Assembly (NCBI RefSeq): GCF_029433855.1
Contig: NZ_JAROAU010000001.1
Coordinates: 179,608-243,607 of the forward strand
Direction of reading: 5' to 3'
DNA from: Candidatus Kosakonia sp. 282A-S69
GTDB taxonomy: Bacteria > Pseudomonadota > Gammaproteobacteria > Enterobacterales > Enterobacteriaceae
DNA: 64,000 bases
Each line of letters starts with the position of its first letter. Position 1 is the first letter of the stretch. Under the pieces are notes generated by a model, which made no database searches, was not told the DNA's origin, and worked only from the letters and a program-made list of their open reading frames with translations. Positions 62,011-64,000 of the stretch are shown in pieces. Made by a program: the position numbers and the translations under genes.

Positions 62011-63237
62011 ATGAAACAGCTCACCTTCGCCCCGCGCAATCATCAACTCACCAATATCAACACCTGGACGGCGGACAGCCAGTGGCTGGTGTTCGATGTG
62101 CGCCCCTCCGGTGCCTCCTTTACCGGCAAAACCATTGAACGCGTCAACGTTCATTCTGGCGACGTTGAGGTGATCTATACCGCCACGAGCGGCGCGCATG
62201 TCGGCGTGGTGACCGTTCACCCTGAAAGGCCGGAGTATCTGTTCATTCACGGTCCGGAAAACCCGGATGCAGAGTGGCAGTACGATTTCCACCATCGACG
62301 CGGCGTGATAACGGCACAGGGCCGCACAACCAATCTCGATGCGCTAGATATCACTGCGCCTTACACGCCCGGCGCGCTGCGCGGCGGCTCGCATGTGCAT
62401 GTCTTTAGCCCGAACGGGCAGAACATCAGTTTTACCTATAACGATCACGTAATGCATGAACGCTCTCCGGCGCTCGATCTGCGCAACGTTGGCGTAGCGG
62501 TGCCGTTTGGCCCGGTGACGCCGCCCTGTACCCATCCGCGAGAATATGCCGGCAGCCACTGGTGCGTGCTGGTGAGCCGCACGACGCCCACGCCTGCGCC
62601 CGGCAGTGATGAGATCAATCGCGCGTATGAAGAGGGCTGGGTCGGCAACCAGCGGCTGGCATTTATTGGCGATACGCTCTCCGTTAGCGGCGAAAAAGTG
62701 CCGGAGCTGTTTATTGTCGAGCTTCCCAATGGTGAACAGGGCTGGAAAACCGCGGGCGATGCGCCGCTTGCCGGCACAGAGCAGACGCTGCCTGCACCGC
62801 CAAAAGGCGTACAGCAACAGCGCCTTACTTTCACCCATCAACGGCGTTATCCGGGATTGGTCACGACGCCGCGCCACTGGGTACGCAGCAACCCGCAGGC
62901 GAGCGAGATTGCCTTTTTAATGCGTGATGACAACGGCGTTGTGCAGATCTGGTTAATCAGCCCGGAGGGCGGCGAGCCGCGGCAGTTAACCCACAGCGAG
63001 AGAGGGGTGCAGTCGGCGTTTAACTGGCACCCTTGCGGCGATGCGCTGGGGTTTGTGCTGGATAACCGCATTGCGCTGTGCGACGCGGTGCGCGGAGAGA
63101 TAACCTTTTTGACGGCCGATCACGCTAACCCCCCTTGCGGGGATGCGGTGGTCTTCTCACCGGATGGTAAGCAGATAGCCTGGATGGAAGAGGCTGACGG
63201 TTTCCGCCAGCTCTGGATGACGCAGACCGGTTGCTAA
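62011..63237 (+). CDS. yidR: oligogalacturonate lyase-like beta-propeller protein YidR
   Basis: A 408-residue cytoplasmic protein matching K-12 YidR, slightly shorter. It has TolB/WD40-like repeats (WTADSQWLVFDVR, FSPNGQNISFTYNDH, FSPDGKQIAWMEE) and the family motifs GSHVHVFSPNG and NDHVMHE. The relatives include PL22 oligogalacturonate lyases of pectin degraders, but catalytic activity has not been shown for YidR to my knowledge. It converges on yidQ, one base apart. Confidence 0.9.
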   Translation: MKQLTFAPRNHQLTNINTWTADSQWLVFDVRPSGASFTGKTIERVNVHSGDVEVIYTATSGAHVGVVTVHPERPEYLFIHGPENPDAEWQYDFHHRRGVITAQGRTTNLDALDITAPYTPGALRGGSHVHVFSPNGQNISFTYNDHVMHERSPALDLRNVGVAVPFGPVTPPCTHPREYAGSHWCVLVSRTTPTPAPGSDEINRAYEEGWVGNQRLAFIGDTLSVSGEKVPELFIVELPNGEQGWKTAGDAPLAGTEQTLPAPPKGVQQQRLTFTHQRRYPGLVTTPRHWVRSNPQASEIAFLMRDDNGVVQIWLISPEGGEPRQLTHSERGVQSAFNWHPCGDALGFVLDNRIALCDAVRGEITFLTADHANPPCGDAVVFSPDGKQIAWMEEADGFRQLWMTQTGC

Positions 63238-63238
63238 A

Positions 63239-63568
63239 TCAGTGCACCGGCATCGGCGCGGGCGGAATCAGGGCGTTAATCGCCTCGTTTTCCCGCTCGC
63301 TCTTTTCGACTCTCGCTTTCACCGAGTTATCTCTGCGAAAGAGATCCCAGGGTATTAACAGCGTGTCGAGAAGGGCGGTAAAGGGCATATCCAGCGCCAC
63401 CAGCGATTTCATGCCGATGCCGGTATCGTCATCGGAAATCATCGACGAACTCGCTTTTGTGCCGGGATAAAGCCCCTCTTTGCCGCCCGTATGCGACATC
63501 ACGCTGGAACAGCCCGAGACCATCACTCCGCAAACCAGTGCAGAAACTATAAAACGCGTTTTCATCAT
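63239..63568 (-). CDS. yidQ: YidQ-family outer-membrane lipoprotein (DUF1375)
   Basis: A 109-residue lipoprotein. The signal peptide ends in lipobox VSGC (Cys20), followed by Ser, which predicts outer-membrane sorting. Conserved family text SSVMSHTGGKEGLYPGTKAS and LDMPFTALLDTLLIPWDLFRRD is present. Function is unknown. An adjacent second ATG (63565) is an equally possible start; the ribosome-binding site is weak. Confidence 0.9.
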   Translation of the reverse strand: MMKTRFIVSALVCGVMVSGCSSVMSHTGGKEGLYPGTKASSSMISDDDTGIGMKSLVALDMPFTALLDTLLIPWDLFRRDNSVKARVEKSERENEAINALIPPAPMPVH

Positions 63569-63880
63569 CGATTAATCATCGTTGTTTATTGTCTGAATGC
63601 TGTCACGGCGTTTATAGCCCTACGCCAGCGAAAACAACAGCATTCGCACTCCGCTCTGTGGTGGCATTCGCACTTTAACCCTTTGTGCGGTCCCCCCCAG
63701 TCTATGCCCTGACAGAGAAAGTGCAAAAAAAGTCAAAAATTTGCCCTTGAAAAAATCTCCTGCAACCACACTTTATCACTGTAGCCGAACAACACGCCGC
63801 AAGGGTGTTGGGCTATATGGCATGAAGATCGGTCCATTATGGAAGGTCTTACACACTCGCTGATTTCAGGAGCTTTAACT
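63569..63880 (+). promoter_or_regulatory. yidQ-ibpA divergent region with heat-shock promoter and ROSE-type leader
   Basis: Upstream of ibpA, CCCTTGAAAAA (about 63744-63754) matches the sigma32 -35; the -10 is not clear to me. The predicted leader (about 63780-63880) starts with a hairpin around AACACGCC...GGGTGTT and ends with TGATTTCAGGAGCTTT, where the 3' SD can pair with the preceding CGCTGA/TTTC stretch, as in ROSE RNA thermometers of ibpA. Folding was judged by eye only. No gene is present in the gap. Confidence 0.65.
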
Positions 63881-64000
63881 ATGCGTAATTTTGATCTCTC
63901 CCCGCTTTATCGTTCAGCTATCGGTTTTGATCGCCTGTTTAACCTGCTGGAAAACAACCCGAACCAGAGCAATAACGGTTACCCTCCGTACAACGTTGAG
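63881..64000 (+). CDS. ibpA: small heat-shock protein IbpA (5' part, cut by window end)
   Basis: The first 40 codons of the sHSP IbpA, starting [20 protein letters not shown], identical in pattern to the K-12 N-terminal arm that drives oligomerisation and binds aggregates. The alpha-crystallin domain lies beyond the window. GGAG precedes ATG within the ROSE-type leader. Confidence 0.95.
   Translation, partial: MRNFDLSPLYRSAIGFDRLFNLLENNPNQSNNGYPPYNVE

Overview
This is a near-complete oriC neighbourhood of an Enterobacteriaceae chromosome. Gene order and protein sequences follow Escherichia coli K-12 closely, read in the opposite orientation. Kosakonia, Enterobacter or Klebsiella relatives are plausible, but nothing visible fixes the genus. 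GC content and codon use look uniform, and I see no insertion sequence, prophage, CRISPR array or tRNA gene.

Layout. Bases 1-300 hold the P1/P2 promoters and leader of an rrn operon on the minus strand; its 16S gene lies just outside the window. Next come yieP-hsrA, the ribose operon rbsDACBKR (minus strand), kup, ravA-viaA, asnA, asnC, mioC and oriC (about 15744-16020). mnmG-rsmG and the complete ATP synthase operon atpIBEFHAGDC follow to 26230. After atp there is a non-K-12 segment: a 23-codon ORF behind two exact CRP-type palindromes, and a secreted PL9-type pectate lyase. glmU-glmS then occupies 29014-32458. The glmS 3' side, the usual Tn7 target, carries an orphan vgrG, a small membrane protein and a periplasmic coiled-coil protein. 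pstSCAB-phoU with Pho boxes follows to 40661. Next are an ADP-ribosylglycohydrolase, a CbrC-family protein, yieH, adeP and yieE; the K-12 genes chrR, tnaCAB and mdtL are absent. The DNA replication and translation block mnmE-yidC-yidD-rnpA-rpmH / dnaA-dnaN-recF-gyrB runs to 56025, followed by yidA, the D-galactonate operon dgoRKADT, yidR, yidQ and the first 40 codons of ibpA.

How the genes work together. The window joins replication initiation (dnaA, oriC, mioC, dnaN, gyrB) to energy generation (atp), cell-wall precursor synthesis (glmU, glmS), phosphate uptake and signalling (pst-phoU), tRNA wobble modification (mnmG, mnmE) and sugar catabolism (rbs, dgo). PL9 lyase and YidR (oligogalacturonate-lyase-like) hint at use of plant pectin fragments.

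Most unusual points: the CRP-flanked micro-ORF after atpC; the vgrG mini-island at the glmS hotspot, whose start codon directly follows the terminator U-tract; a 138-bp palindrome-rich spacer splitting the normally overlapping dnaN-recF pair; a second RbsR-type operator overlapping the CRP site of rbs; and a strong hairpin burying the yidR ribosome-binding site.
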